From Diatrype stigma (lineage: Eukaryota; Ascomycota; Sordariomycetes; Xylariales; Diatrypaceae): 64,000 bases of DNA. Under the pieces are notes generated by a model. The model was given only the letters and a program-made list of their open reading frames with translations. It did no database searches and was not told where the DNA came from. A program made the position numbers and the translations under genes. The DNA is taken from assembly GCA_022225965.2 (NCBI GenBank), contig JAKJXP020000155.1:1-64000 (forward strand), given 5' to 3'. Positions within the stretch are counted from its first letter, which is position 1; each line of letters starts with the position of its first letter. This document shows, piece by piece, positions 49,193 through 60,991 of the stretch.

Positions 49193-50157
49193 GGTGTATG
49201 GACGGTGGTGTCGTTTCTATCAGACGGCAGTGGGACAGCGGCGGTGGGATCTTGAAAGGACCTTGTAGAGAGCGAATCTTGGCCTTGATAGCTAATCGAC
49301 CACAAATCGGTGTTTAAAATATTGGGAATATTGGGAATGGGCGGTTGAAGAGGGTTCGAGAAAGTAGATGCTCTGCGCGCGACTTGGATCTCGGATATGG
49401 AGGCACAGTCGGTCTCGAACCACCTACTCTATAGATGTAGACAGGTAGGCAGTATACTGACTGTGTAGGTAGTAATGCGACGATCGGATGGAAGACTGGC
49501 AGGCAAGACTGTGTGACGGAAGGTGATGTTGAAGCCGAGAAAGACGCTCAGGAAATGCGTTCAGGTGGCTGGTTGGATCGTTCGAGGCTGTACCTGTCGC
49601 CTGTCTGCGGAGTATAATGCAGTCTAGTATCGAGTATAACAGCGGTCGAGATCAAGGCCTTGGAGGTAGTGACAGCGACAGCGACTGCGCATGCGCGGTG
49701 CTCGATGCTCGATGCTCGATGCTCGATGATGCTCGGATGCTGTGCTCGGTGCTCGGTGCTCGGGCCGCGATGAGATAGCCCTAATCAGTCGGTTTGAATT
49801 GGGCACACGGGGATGGTCCTGGTGTTCGGTCGTGGTTTTGACGATAGGCAGGTGGTTATAGGCAGGTTCTAAGGCAGTACCTATATGGGCAGGTGCGCGA
49901 ATGGAAGAAGCCTGGCAACTTGGAAGTACGAAGCTCGGGTGTGTGTAGATGTAGGGATCGCATGTAGGTACGAAGAATATATCTGCAGTATCGGTGGTGG
50001 TGTCTTCGGTGTCTTGCTTGTAGAGATTCAAGTCGAGCTTCCCGCGGGCTGGAAGTGGGTGTGTGTGGGTGGGCGTGGGTGGGTGTGGGTGTGGGTGCGG
50101 ATGTGGTGTTGAATAAAAATGCCTGTGCTAGTAGTATATCGCTACCTACGATCTAGG
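49193..50157. other. caf40 upstream region with short tandem repeats
   Basis: Contains GCTCGAT units (about 49698-49730) grading into GCTCGGT units (about 49741-49765), roughly 550 bases before caf40, and a GGGTGTGG-type run at 50055-50100. The region probably includes the promoter and 5' UTR of caf40. Confidence 0.5.
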
Positions 50158-50160
50158 TTA

Positions 50161-50820
50161 GGGCCTGTTTACCGGACTTCAACCTTCGTCGCGGCGAAGC
50201 TCCATAAATACAAAATTGCTCCAATTTATTTGCACAAGCAAAATCTGGGGTCTGGCATTGTATTCTGGCTAATGACTAAGCATTTACTCTTTTCTTTCTG
50301 GCCCATTCTGCTTATTCTGCCCATTCTGCCCATTCTGCCCATTCTGCCCATTCTGCCCATTCTGCCCATTCTGCTCCTTCTGCCCCTTCTGCCCCTTTTG
50401 CCCCTTTTGCCCCTTTTGCTTTTTCTGCCCATTTAGTCCCTTTTGCCCATTTTGTAGCAACCAATAATAAAGCATTTAAAGCGTTGTTAAGTATAAAAGT
50501 GGGTCGAATTATTGGATTTAACCAATTATAAGCTATAGCCGCGGCAAACGTAGCTGCGACGGTCCTAAAATAGGACAGCCGCGACGAGCTTCGTCGCGGC
50601 CACGATGCCTTCCTTTTGAAGGAAAGTTGCCAAGCAGCAAGGGGTGGTACAATGCATAATTCTTCGTTGCGGCTACGACATTTATGCATCTTTGTAGCAG
50701 TTGTGCAAGTGTAAATCGCACCCAAAAGTAGGAAAGCGTTGTGGAACGGTGTCGTCAAAGTGGGTTTTGGTGCTGATCCGGTACATTCGTAGTCGCGACG
50801 AAATTCCAGTAAACAGGCCC
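50161..50820. mobile_element. Harbinger/Tourist-type non-autonomous element with TTA duplication
   Basis: The element begins GGGCCTGTTTACCGG and ends CCAGTAAACAGGCCC, near-perfect terminal inverted repeats. It is flanked on both sides by TTA (50158-50160 and 50821-50823), the 3-base duplication typical of PIF/Harbinger elements. Both ends also share subterminal TCGTCGCG/CGCGACGA motifs. The 660-bp interior has no transposase. It carries the CCCATTCTG minisatellite and a 23-base hairpin (50578-50600, stem GCCGCGACGA). It is therefore a MITE-like, non-autonomous copy. The superfamily is inferred from termini and duplication only. Confidence 0.85.
50301..50455. repeat. 9-bp minisatellite, core CTGCCCATT
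   Basis: Tandem units of CTGCCCATT, several perfect in a row, degrade rightward into CTGCTCCTT, CTGCCCCTT and TTGCCCCTT. It lies wholly inside the Harbinger-like element. Open frames through it are periodic (Leu-Pro-Ile or Gly-Arg-Met) and not taken as genes. Confidence 0.9.
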
Positions 50821-50823
50821 TTA

Positions 50824-52277
50824 GCAGGTTAGGTAGGTAATGTACATACAGCTGGTACCTAACTGATAAAGAGATCCTGATAACTAAGGTGGGACCAGCT
50901 GTGGTGGAGGGCAGGAGGGCCACTGAGGAGGGCCTGGCAAGCTGCAAGCCTGGAGGCAGGTGGGATGGTGGCGTAAGTAGGTACTATAGGTACTATAGCT
51001 ACTGTCTGACTGTATGAACCTTACTTACCTTTTCTAACTCGCCGCTATTCAGCTGCTGCACTGCTCGTATGCATACATAACACACAAGGTATATATTCTT
51101 GCTACTCCGTGGACTTACATATATGTCTATATATCTATATCTATCGCTCATCCCTGCAATTGCTTCGTCGGCGTCTCCATTGCTTCTGAGCTTCTGTTCA
51201 GCCAGTTTCGTGTCGACACCCAATCTCCAGATGCCGGTCTGAATGTGGGCGCATAGTCTTGGCCTGTGCAGACTGGCAGCCCAAGTACGTAGCAGCAGCG
51301 TAGGTAGACCTTCGTACAGGGTTATCAATGCCGTACAGGTATTGTACAATACCTGAGCCTCTCCTGTGGCAGGCAGTTGCTGTGCGGAGGTGCGGGGGAG
51401 CTTCGAATCAAGCACAGGCCATCGAACCATTTGGTGGCCCTCCAGCCCTCCTAAAGCCAACGGCGAGATAGAAACATAGACGTCTGCATGTAGGTTGTAA
51501 CCAGGTAGTCCAGTGGTAGAGACATGCGCGGGGTCGCTCAATATCGACTTATTTAGGGGCAATCACGGTAGTACCTATGTAATATGGAGTCTATCGTTAT
51601 GAGGTCGTACATAGTGTTAAAGTTAGGTATCAGGTACGAAGTGAAAAATCGACTATTACAATGGACTACTACAATGGACTATACAATGGGCTCTAACGGA
51701 TATACATATTTAAAGGAGGTTTCTGATACTAAGTAGGCAGTCAGGTAGTCAGGTATTCAGTCAGTCAGTCATGAAGACGGGATGTCGTTGCTGCAAGTAG
51801 CTTTTGTTATCCCCTCTGCAGTATGTCTCCATTACATTCCCATTCTCTTCTCCTGTTCGCTATAAAGAAACATCATAGTCATTACAGCCTGGTCTCACAA
51901 GCCTGATGCCTTCATGTTCTGCCGGGTCCTTACATAGGGGGTGGAAACCCCTGGAAACCCCCCTGAAGGATTCTTTCTGTAACGAATGGTAGCAATACTT
52001 GCTTGCTCCATATCGCTCGTGGTCCCATCCTAGAAGAAAACCCAGAATGGAGCATGTACTCAAGCGAATATATGCGAACCTCAAGCAAGCAGACCCGTGC
52101 TTTCCCTCCCATCTTACTTCTAGGAACCCCGCGTATTAAAATGATAATAATGACGAAAGGCAACACCGCTCACGTCTGTTGCCGAATGCTTCGCTGCCAC
52201 GTAGCCCTTCTCCCTGTGCCAGTGTCCCCCTATCCCCCCAACCCCAATGCCAATCAACACGACACTAGGCTACCCCA
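50824..52277. other. intergenic region, no supported gene
   Basis: Holds TACC/TATA-rich short repeats and the probable 3' UTR of kin1. A 187-codon open stretch at 50999-51562 on the minus strand has no family similarity and could occur by chance. Confidence 0.5.
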
Positions 52278-55200
52278 TTACAGGCGTAGCTCCTTGAGGA
52301 TTTGGTCGGCCATGTTCTTGAACTGCCATGTGTTGCCTTCCATGCGCTTGAACTGGAGTCCATGCAATGACAGCAATGGGACCTTCACGATGAAGATTTC
52401 AAATCCTAGAACCATGTTCCCACCCAGATCGCTTTGTACCCGTGTTGTCGTTTCTCCGGGTACCCTTCTAGTGGACCCCTCGGGGTCCCGGTGAAGGCTC
52501 TCCCCATCCGACAGATCAGAGACCGAGTCATTCCTATCCGCCATGCTTCTCCCTGGTGTACGCGGGGTCGGCGGCACTCGGTCTAGCTCGCGAGATTCAT
52601 CCCGCTCCCGCCGGAAGCTGAACCTCTGGCGGTCTTTAGGGCTCAGGACCGGGCTACCGGGTGCGTTCTTGAGGTCGATACTAGGTGAGTGCCGGCACAT
52701 GAAACCGCCACGAATCTCCGTGTACTCGACGCCAAGCTGCTTGAGGACTCTCTTGACATCCTCGCGAATCGCGGGCACCGACTTGGTGGATGTTGTCGAA
52801 ACGCTGAATAAGCCTTTCAAAAAGACCGGCTTGGCCAGCTCCGAATCATCCAAGCGCTCGGCCGAGTTGCCACTGCCTTCGCCGGCTTCGATATCCGTCT
52901 CCTCGGGAACATCGGCCGCACGAGCGCCCTCTCTCCGGCGTCTCCTCGCCTGGATGCTCTCCCTGCGGGCGTGCCCGAGAGATTTTGCCCTCATCGATGC
53001 CCCGCGGTTATTGAGGGCGCCCTTTGGTTCGTCCGATGGCTTTTCGTTACTGGTGGATTGGTCTGAGCCACTGGTCGGTGGAGGGTCCTTGGCGACTTTG
53101 TGCGAAGATCCAAACGGCCGGCGCCTAAACTCCGCAGAACTGACACTCGTAGACCGTCCTAGTCCCTTTTTGCTTCCAGAAAGATTGCCGCCAGCTGACA
53201 TGGGCGGGCTTAGCAGATCCCGATGCTGAGGTTGGCTGCTGCCAGATCGTATCCTAGTGGTGCTTTGCCCCTCTTCCTGGTCACGCCTTGATCTCCTGAT
53301 ACTGAAGCTCTTGCGAGGTGTTGCTGGAGAATCAGCAGGAGAATGGATCTGAACAAGAGGTGGATGTGAGCGGTCTTTCTCCGGCCTGTCTTCCCTTCGG
53401 CGTCTGGTACTAAAGCGCCGGAGAATCCCGGCTGCCGTGCTTTCCCTCTTCGGGGGGTGATCAGTAGGAATATCCGGTGGTGGCGGAGGCACCTTCGGCG
53501 ACAGTTGTGCTTTCTTGGTCTCTTCTGGTGCATCATCTTCTCCGTGGGTCCTAGCACGGGGGCGCGTTCTTCCACCGGTGGCTTTCTCCCCGGCCATTTC
53601 GTATGCCGCCGAGTTTGTATGAGCCTCGGGTGGAGGCACAATTTCGGGCATTGGAGAATCTGCCACGTTTTTAGGCTCGTGACGCTTTGGCACTGCGTCG
53701 ACCCTGTCTCGCTCCTGTTTCTCTTTCACTAGGTAGTAGATAGAAACAAGCGGGCTGAAGGCATTCAGTGGGTCGCTGCCAAGCTGGATAGCCTCAGTGC
53801 TGAGGTTCGTCAGGTTATCGCGGCTGCTAGCCGAGTTACGTCGCTTGTAGAAATCGAAGCCGAAGGGCCGCTTCTTCTCGAGATCCTTAGTTGGGGGCGG
53901 CGAATCCTTCTCCTTCTGCATGAGGGATATAGCTCTTTTGTATTCATCTGACTCGATGATTCGAGTTAGATTCGCCCTGATCGCCTCAGGCGAGCCGAAG
54001 TTGAACCCGGTCATGGCATTGATTACTTCGGGTTCCAGTGGAAGCGTAAGTGGCTCACGATGCGGCAGGTAATTTTCAGGCGGTCCGCTGTAGCCTTTAG
54101 TCATCCACGGGTGGTTCATGACTTCATACAGGGTAGCTCGTTGTTTAGGGTCCGTGACGAGCATACGAGACAGGAGATGCCGGCACTCTGCATTACGATT
54201 AGCCCCACCCGATCCGGATAACGTACCCTATTCCCATCGACTTACCATTAGACAGCCAACCAGGATAATCCACAAGACCTTTCTTGATCTTAGCATGCAA
54301 CGCCGGCATGCTCTGGTCATCAAACGGGACCTTGCCACAAACAAGCACATAGAGCACTATTCCAAAACTCCAGACGTCGACTTCAGGTCCAGTGTAGGCC
54401 CGGGCTTGCAGTAGCTCGGGGGCAGCGAAATATAGACTTCCACAGAAAGTCTTCAGGTGGTTGCGTGGAGCGAAGAGGTTGCTCAGGCCGAAATCGATAA
54501 TCTTGATGTCACCCGTCTTGCTAATGAGAATGTTCTCGATTTTCAAGTCGCGATGGACGATACTGTTCCGGTGACAGTAGTCGAGGGCACTGACAATCTG
54601 GCGGCTGAATTTCCGCGCCTGCTTCTCCTTTAACTTGCCGTGAGAGATGATGTAGTCGAGCATTTGTCCACCGTTGACATATTCGAAAAGCATATACCAA
54701 TGGTAATTAGTTCGAACCACATCTCGAAGGCCGCAAATATGCGGGTGCTGCAGGAGGGTGACAATGGCAGCTTCACGTGCTGTGCGGATTTCCTTTGACT
54801 GGTCTGCCCTCTCCTTATCTGCCCGACTTTGATGACCATCTTCGGTGGATCCTCTCGGAATGATCTTGCAAGCGACCTGTGGAACAGAGGTATAGGGTTA
54901 GAGGAGCAACATCATGCAAGGCTCTCCTCACAAGAGGGAAACAACATTTGGAGAAAAGAGTTATGACCAACCTGCTCAGTACTGTCTTCTTTGCGAGCAA
55001 GTTTGACCTTGCCCATACTCCCAGCACCTATTGTTTTCCCTAGAATCCATTTCCCAGATTGTGTAGGGATTGAAGTACGCGACGTCCTCGTCTTAGCCCC
55101 TGTGGCACGAGCTTCGGACGCCGCCTGCATGACTGGTGGCAGGGCTGTAGGACCGCCGTTATGGGCGACAGCAGTAGCACCAGCCATGTCGTGGTATTTC

Positions 55201-55796
55201 TGGGGGCTTTGGTTATTGTGATTCTTTGTGGTTTGAGAATGGGACTGGTGGTGGCTAGATCGCGAGCTGCTTCGTCGCTGGACAGTCTTGGAGGTGTCGG
55301 GGCCACCTCGTGTGACTGCAACCGGGGGAGGGCGGTCTCTACTAGAGCTTCGCTTGGAGCGGTGGGCTAAGTCCGATGTCTCATAATCTTGCTGGGGTAA
55401 GATATCATGAACGGGTCGTGCCGAAGACGACGAGCGGCTATGTGATTTTTGATGACGGGGACTAGACTGCACCGGCTGCTGATGGTGGTGATGGTGATGG
55501 TGTTGGGAGTTCGAGGCAGAACGATGTGGCGGAGGAGCAGAACCGGAAGACGACGTGGTCGGGCGGGACCGTGTGGATTGAGATCGCGATGGACGGCCGT
55601 GCTGGCCTCGCGATGGAGATGGCGGTACTGCTGCTGCTGCTGCTGCTGCTGTCGACGATACTGCTGCTCCTGCCGACGGTGGATTCTGGCTGTGATTATG
55701 TGGACGTTGTGAGTGTGACTGTGAGGGAGGTTTTGAATAGGGAGGATGCGAAGTCAAATAATCAGTTGTAGCTGCCGATGTTGGTGGTGTTGACAT
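52278..55796 (-). CDS. kin1: Kin1-type Ser/Thr protein kinase (Kin1/PAR-1/MARK family)
   Basis: Three exons (to 54972, 54876-54246, 54187-52278) give 1121 residues. A long Ser/Pro/His/Gln-rich head of about 245 residues precedes the kinase domain. Features in order are the glycine loop [12 protein letters not shown] with catalytic Lys279 right after intron 1, HRDLKIEN (383-390), DFG (403-405), activation-loop Thr418 in [10 protein letters not shown], and APE (427-429). The kinase domain ends in HPWM near residue 514. A disordered middle of about 550 residues leads to a C-terminal KA1 domain ending [15 protein letters not shown]. Kin1/PAR-1 kinases act at the cell cortex in polarity, exocytosis, septation and wall integrity, and in fungi also in ER-stress signalling. 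KA1 binds acidic lipids and autoinhibits. Met at 55838 is an in-frame alternative start (1135 residues). Introns of 95 and 58 bases are canonical. Confidence 0.97.
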
Positions 55797-55838
55797 GGCG
55801 CTGCTCTGTGCGATAATGTTGAATGAATGGATGCCCAA

Positions 55839-56906
55839 TACTCAATAGACTAATGTCCAGGTACCTTGTCGTTAGGGGCAAGGTATAAGGGTACTTGTTA
55901 CGTACCAATTGGTTACCTATAGGGGCTGACTGGAGTAGGGAACATAAGCACAGGCAGAAAAGGCAGACAGTGACAGGCTGGTTTGGCAAAGAACTGGACT
56001 GGTTTTCTGGGCAGGACGGGCAGGATGGACAGGACGGCAGAACGGACAGGACGGGCAGGCAGGAGATTCATCAATCGACCTGAGGGCTTCCGGAGTTTTG
56101 GTTTGCAGATGCAGAGAAAGCCAGAGTTTGTATGGCTCGTATGCGACTACATATGCGCCTAAACAATACGTACATGTAAGATTGGACCTTAGCAAGCAGG
56201 TCTAGGTAATATACCGCCGTCCTCTTATGTGGTGATTGCAGGTGCCGCCGAGAGAGTTTTACTTACTTGACTTAGCAGCCTGCACGTACTGTAGGTAGGT
56301 AGGTTGTAGGTATGTATGTATGTACATACATGTGATGTAGGTTGTACTGGCCTGCCCCTCTGCCACTCTGCCACTTTCCAGCCCCCCTTGCCTTTCGTAG
56401 CTACCTCCAGGGCTAGGTATCTTTTAGCTACATACAGCTAGGTACCTACAGAACGTATGAAATTAGGCGGTGCTGTTAGACGGTCAAGCTTGCATGCCTC
56501 TCATGATTAACAGGTACTTCACGGTGTCCCTCTTCAGCCGTCTCTGAGTACCTAAGGAGAGTCTGGGTGTCTGGATGTACTGCCTATGTACATATAACTA
56601 TGTGCCTACAGACTAGGTATCTACAGTAGACCCCACCAAAGAGTAGGTAAGTGGGGACCTCCAAATGTCTGCTATAAATTGCTTCAGGAATACTAGGTAG
56701 CAATAATATCAGATCATATGAAGCATGATTCGGTTAGCATATTTCGTTCAGTATAAGGCAGAGAATCCGTGAACACTCATCGGCGTGTCTGTTTGTCATA
56801 CCTACCTACATAACTGTTTACATACCTGTTGAACTACACTTTGTATGAGCATTGCATAATGCGTATCGCAGGTACTACTAAGATGCCGCTTACACCTACT
56901 CTGCTA
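55839..56906. other. kin1 upstream region
   Basis: Contains CAGGACGG-type short repeats (56010-56060) and many TAGGTA/TACCTA motifs near 56290-56460. It probably includes the kin1 promoter and leader. No gene is seen. Confidence 0.5.
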
Positions 56907-58553
56907 CCAATTAAGCGGGCCATCTTTCCCTGCTTAGGCGCAGTTCTCGAACAAAAGCAGAAATATACTTATGGGAGAAAAGTGGAGATTTAGTGAAACA
57001 GAATTACCGCATTCTTGGGGTTAATTGTAATTATATCCACCTTTAGCAGGCTTAAATTTCAATTTCCGCCCCGGCGCTCCGGTTTAATGAACTTACGACG
57101 TTCTGCTAAAGGATACCTAGATATCCTGCTTACGTTTAGCAGCTTTTTAGCGCAATTCTCGATCAAAAGCATATTTACAATTATAACCCGTAAGCACCTT
57201 GTTATTCTTATTTACTAAACCCGGCCGGAATTTATATAGCCGTCCCATTATAATTACATAAGCAACCGGTTAATTCTGATGCTTCTGTTCTTAAGCCAAA
57301 TTATGCTGAAACTAAAACAATGCCACCTGGAACATCGTATTATCTTTGAAAATCTTACGATACGCGTTATTTACCTTTTGTTTCTTCCTTTTTTTCTTTT
57401 TCCTTTTCCTTTCTTACTGCCGACCAACTGCCACTTATATGTAGGTATTATATTAGTTGCAAATAATATTACCGACGTCGCTTATCTTTTTAAAGGGCTA
57501 AAACGTATATATTTAAAGACGTTATTATAACCTTTAACCGTACGTTATTAAAAATATACAAATTACGTAATTACTTACGTACTTAGGTTAAAATATATAT
57601 ATATAAAGCTATCGCGAATTGCGTTATTCGTTTATATTCGTTAAATAATACTGGCAAAAGCAGATTCCAAAAGCTTAAAAAGCTGCTAAACGTAAGCAGG
57701 ATATCCTTTAATAAAACGTCGTAAACTCATTAAACCGAAGCGCCGGGGCGGGAATTAAAATTTAAGCCTGCTAAAGGTAAATATAATTACAATTAACCCC
57801 AAAAACGCGGTAATTCTGTTTTATTAAATCTTTACTTTCTTTTTATAAGTATATTTCTGCTTTTATTCGAGAACTGCGCCTTTAGGCTTTTAGGGTCTGC
57901 TTTTGCTAACAAATACAGCCAGTTGAACTCATTTATTTACGGGCAACGTAATACGTAATAGCTTCATGTATGTATATTTCTAATAACGTACGGCTGCCCA
58001 TATAACTGCCCATACTGCTGCCCATACTGCTGCCCATACTGCTGCCCATATAACTGCCCATACTGCTGCCCATACTGCTGCCCATACTGCTGCCCATACT
58101 GCTGCCCATACTGCTGCCCATACTGCTGCCCATACTGCTGCCCATACTGCTGCCCATACTGTTGCCCATATTGCTGCCCATATTGCTGCCCATATTGCTG
58201 CCCATATTGCTGCCCATATTGCTGCCCATACTGCTGCCGCCCATATAGAGGCCCGGAAAAATAAAAGGAAGAAAGAAAAGAAGGAAAGAAAATAAATTGC
58301 AAAAGGTAAATAACGCGGTTGGCATTGTGAGATTTATCGCGTGATTTTTTTAGCTTCAGCAGAATTCGGCTTATTGCTCGAGAACAGAAACATAAGAATT
58401 AACTAGTTGCTTATGTAATTATAATGGGACGGACACACAAATTCCGGCCGGGTCCAGTAAGTGGGAATGACAGGGTACTCACGGGCCATAATTGTAAATA
58501 TGCTTTTGATCGAGAACTGCGCCTTAGATTGAACTTAAAGGGCGCTTTACTGG
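56907..58553. mobile_element. RIP-like degenerate transposon patch with interleaved inverted repeats
   Basis: Arm A (about 56936-57150) is the reverse complement of A' (about 57660-57890). Arm B (about 57148-57420) is the reverse complement of B' (about 58262-58527). The order is A-B-A'-B', so the two inverted pairs interleave. All four arms end in the same motif, close to GGCGCAGTTCTCGA then AAAAGCA. The outermost ends, near CCAATTAAGCGG and GCGCTTTACTGG, look like further terminal repeats. Arms differ mainly by transitions: in B versus B', GG has become AA and CC has become TT at many sites. That is the RIP signature. The core is strongly AT-rich and has no intact transposase. Confidence 0.75.
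57993..58247. repeat. 12-bp minisatellite, unit CTGCTGCCCATA
   Basis: About 20 tandem copies, with variant blocks CATATAACTG at the left, CATACTG in the middle and CATATTG at the right. It lies between A' and B' of the RIP-like patch. Minus-strand frames through it encode Tyr-Gly-Gln-Gln or Met-Gly-Ser-Ser/Asn repeats. These are regarded as by-products of the repeat rather than genes. Confidence 0.95.
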
Positions 58554-60991
58554 ACCCAGCCGTGGGGTCTTGGGAATTAGCAGCTTTGGCAGCCTCCAAC
58601 ATCCTGTTGTTTGCCATGTTTGAATGAGCTCTCTTGGATATAAGTTATAACTAAGGGGCAGACATGCGGGCGGCATAACATGTCGGCTAATGCCTATGAT
58701 CTAAGCTCTCATACGTGAAACCCAAATAAAATATGTGAAGTGTCTACGAGGGAACTCTAGTTGCATTGGGCACAAAGAGATAGACAACAGATTCAACCAA
58801 ACAATGAGCCGCCTAGAGCACAGCATATTGTTGGCATACAGTACGATTGGTATGTATGGATATCACAACCTCCCTATACTGGAATCTCAACAAGCTACCT
58901 CGGTAGTCTAGCAGCCAGTGTTTCCAAAGAGCATGACAGTGTTGCAGGCCCGCATGAAGAGGCAAAAGCTAGGCCCGATAGGGACTTATGACGATGATGG
59001 CGTTGTCCAGCCCTTTAGCACAGAGGATGTGGATGGATGTGTGTGTGCCAGTAAAATGCCTATCTAATTACCTGTGTATAAACTATATACCGTATGTCCA
59101 CGGACAACCAGATGCAGAAACTTGAAGAGGCAAGCTCCGGTGTAGTAGCCGTCAAACCTCGCTCACATTCAACATGTGCGGCAGATGGTTTACCTCCGCA
59201 ATGTGACATCACTACCTGCTCCGTGACACGCCTTCCGGTCAAGCTACGGTGTAAGCAGGCATTGCAGCAGTGAATCACTATAACGCACCCGCGAGTTCTA
59301 CCTAGCCCGTCCGCTCCTGATTGGCACCATGCCAGTTCCTGTCCATCAGTCACATCCCATCCCTGCCCTCATTCACAAAGTCACAATCCCGGGGTTATTA
59401 GGTTATGACGCTGGCAGCTGGCTGGCTCTGTGCCCTGCCTACCTATCTGACAAAGCCGGGGTTTTCATACGATCGACGTGGGGCAACAAGCGAAGACTCA
59501 ACTCCCGCTTCACACACACTGCGAAGTAGGAAGTCAAGAGAGGTTTATAAACCTATAACTTCCACGTGCCTTTTTGCCTTTTTGCCTTTGCCGAGCACAT
59601 TCAGAGCATCTTAAGGCTTACGTACAACCGTGATGTTACTACTAGTAGTTAGTCGCTATGTTAGTTCCCGTCTTAGGCTCGTAGCGGGGTTAGAGGGTGG
59701 AGATCATTATTATACATACATGTACTTGTGTACCTAACTGGTAGCTCATTGGACAACTCCAGATCATATCCTTTGTCTTCATTGTCTTCATGTCACCGTT
59801 CGTCTTACCCTCCAGCAGCCGTCACGATTATGCCTTGCCGTATCCAAGTCTCCTCGAGTGGTTGAGATACTGAATCCACCCATACCCATACATAAGTACC
59901 AGTTATACCTAATATAGACTCGAGATCGGAAGAGGTTATCCTGGGTTTTCTACATTCATAAAAAGCATTGTGTACGATGAGATGTAGTGTCCGATGGTGA
60001 ATCTTGCTTTGGTGCAACAGCATTTCTTGAAGAGTTGGTATGGTATTACTTATATCCCGTGTCGGCTTTATAGTAAGACTCTATCTCGGGGAATCATTAG
60101 TGTATGTGACTGTGCAACTAATTCAAAACACTTGCTGGTACGGCCGCCGTGAGATACAACGCGGCAACGGTTGGACAATGCTATAGTTCTACCCTTACAA
60201 TTACCTGGGGTGAGACTTAGCAGCATATCTGGCTTGGGCAGCAGCTATGAGTCGTCTTTACGATCGCCTTCTAGTTATTAGCGTGGTGCATACAGGGATG
60301 GGGGGAGAGAGACTTGTGGTTTGGGGATCCTTTGACAATAGTAGGCACCTAGTAATGAGGCAAGGAGCGCCTATCATCTTGAAGATGATACATAGATTTG
60401 TCACTTATCACTTAGACTCAAAGCACCGTCCCATATTATAGATACCATCGTCGATAACTATTTCTGTCACAGCATCTTTCTATATACTTCCAAACATTGC
60501 CGTGCCCATAGACGGGTTCGAGGACGTGCTGACCAAGTATCCTCTTCTACTGCCAATCTCACAGTTAAAAGGCCAGGTTCCTCTCCCGAGCAGTGCATAT
60601 GAACGGGATCCAGCCTCGCCCCATCGGTAACCGCATCGAGCTCAACACACCCAGCCCTCACGCATAGCTGGCTAGCAGCAGCATCCCCGTTGCGGTTGCG
60701 AGTATTTCGTACTGTACATCATCGACCGGTTAGGCCAGCTCGCATATGTAGCTAACTATATAGGTATATATAAAAGTAGATAACAAGCAGAGAGAAATAA
60801 ATATGCTCTTCTCAGATACAAGAAAGCTCCAGAACAAGAACACAGTTTGCCTCCCCCCAGCATAAAAGCTCTAAGCACCCGCTAAAGGAAGAAAGGAAGG
60901 AGGGAAGGGAAGCAAGAAGAACATTTGGATATATACTACCGCCTCCGCCACATCATCTCCATCATCACTCATCCCCATCACCATCACCACA
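58554..60991. other. intergenic region, no supported gene
   Basis: No coding region with family similarity. GGGTCCAGTAA (58450-58460) and TTACTGGACCC (58547-58557) form an inverted pair at the edge of the neighbouring repeat patch. The last 100 bases (CATCATCACC-type repeats around 60950-61000) lead into the 3' end of the patatin gene. Confidence 0.5.

Noticed and set aside
50119..50947. ORFs with Leu-Pro-Ile or Gly-Arg-Met periodicity
   Set aside because: They are translations of the 9-bp minisatellite within the Harbinger-like element.
50999..51562. 187-codon ORF on the minus strand
   Set aside because: One ORF of this length is expected by chance in 64 kb; it has no family match and no supporting splice or leader signals.
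57933..58325. Minus-strand ORFs encoding MGSS/MGSN or YGQQ repeats that look like prion-type low-complexity proteins
   Set aside because: They are direct translations of a 12-bp minisatellite whose frames are all open because the unit is divisible by three; the array lies inside a degenerate repeat patch.
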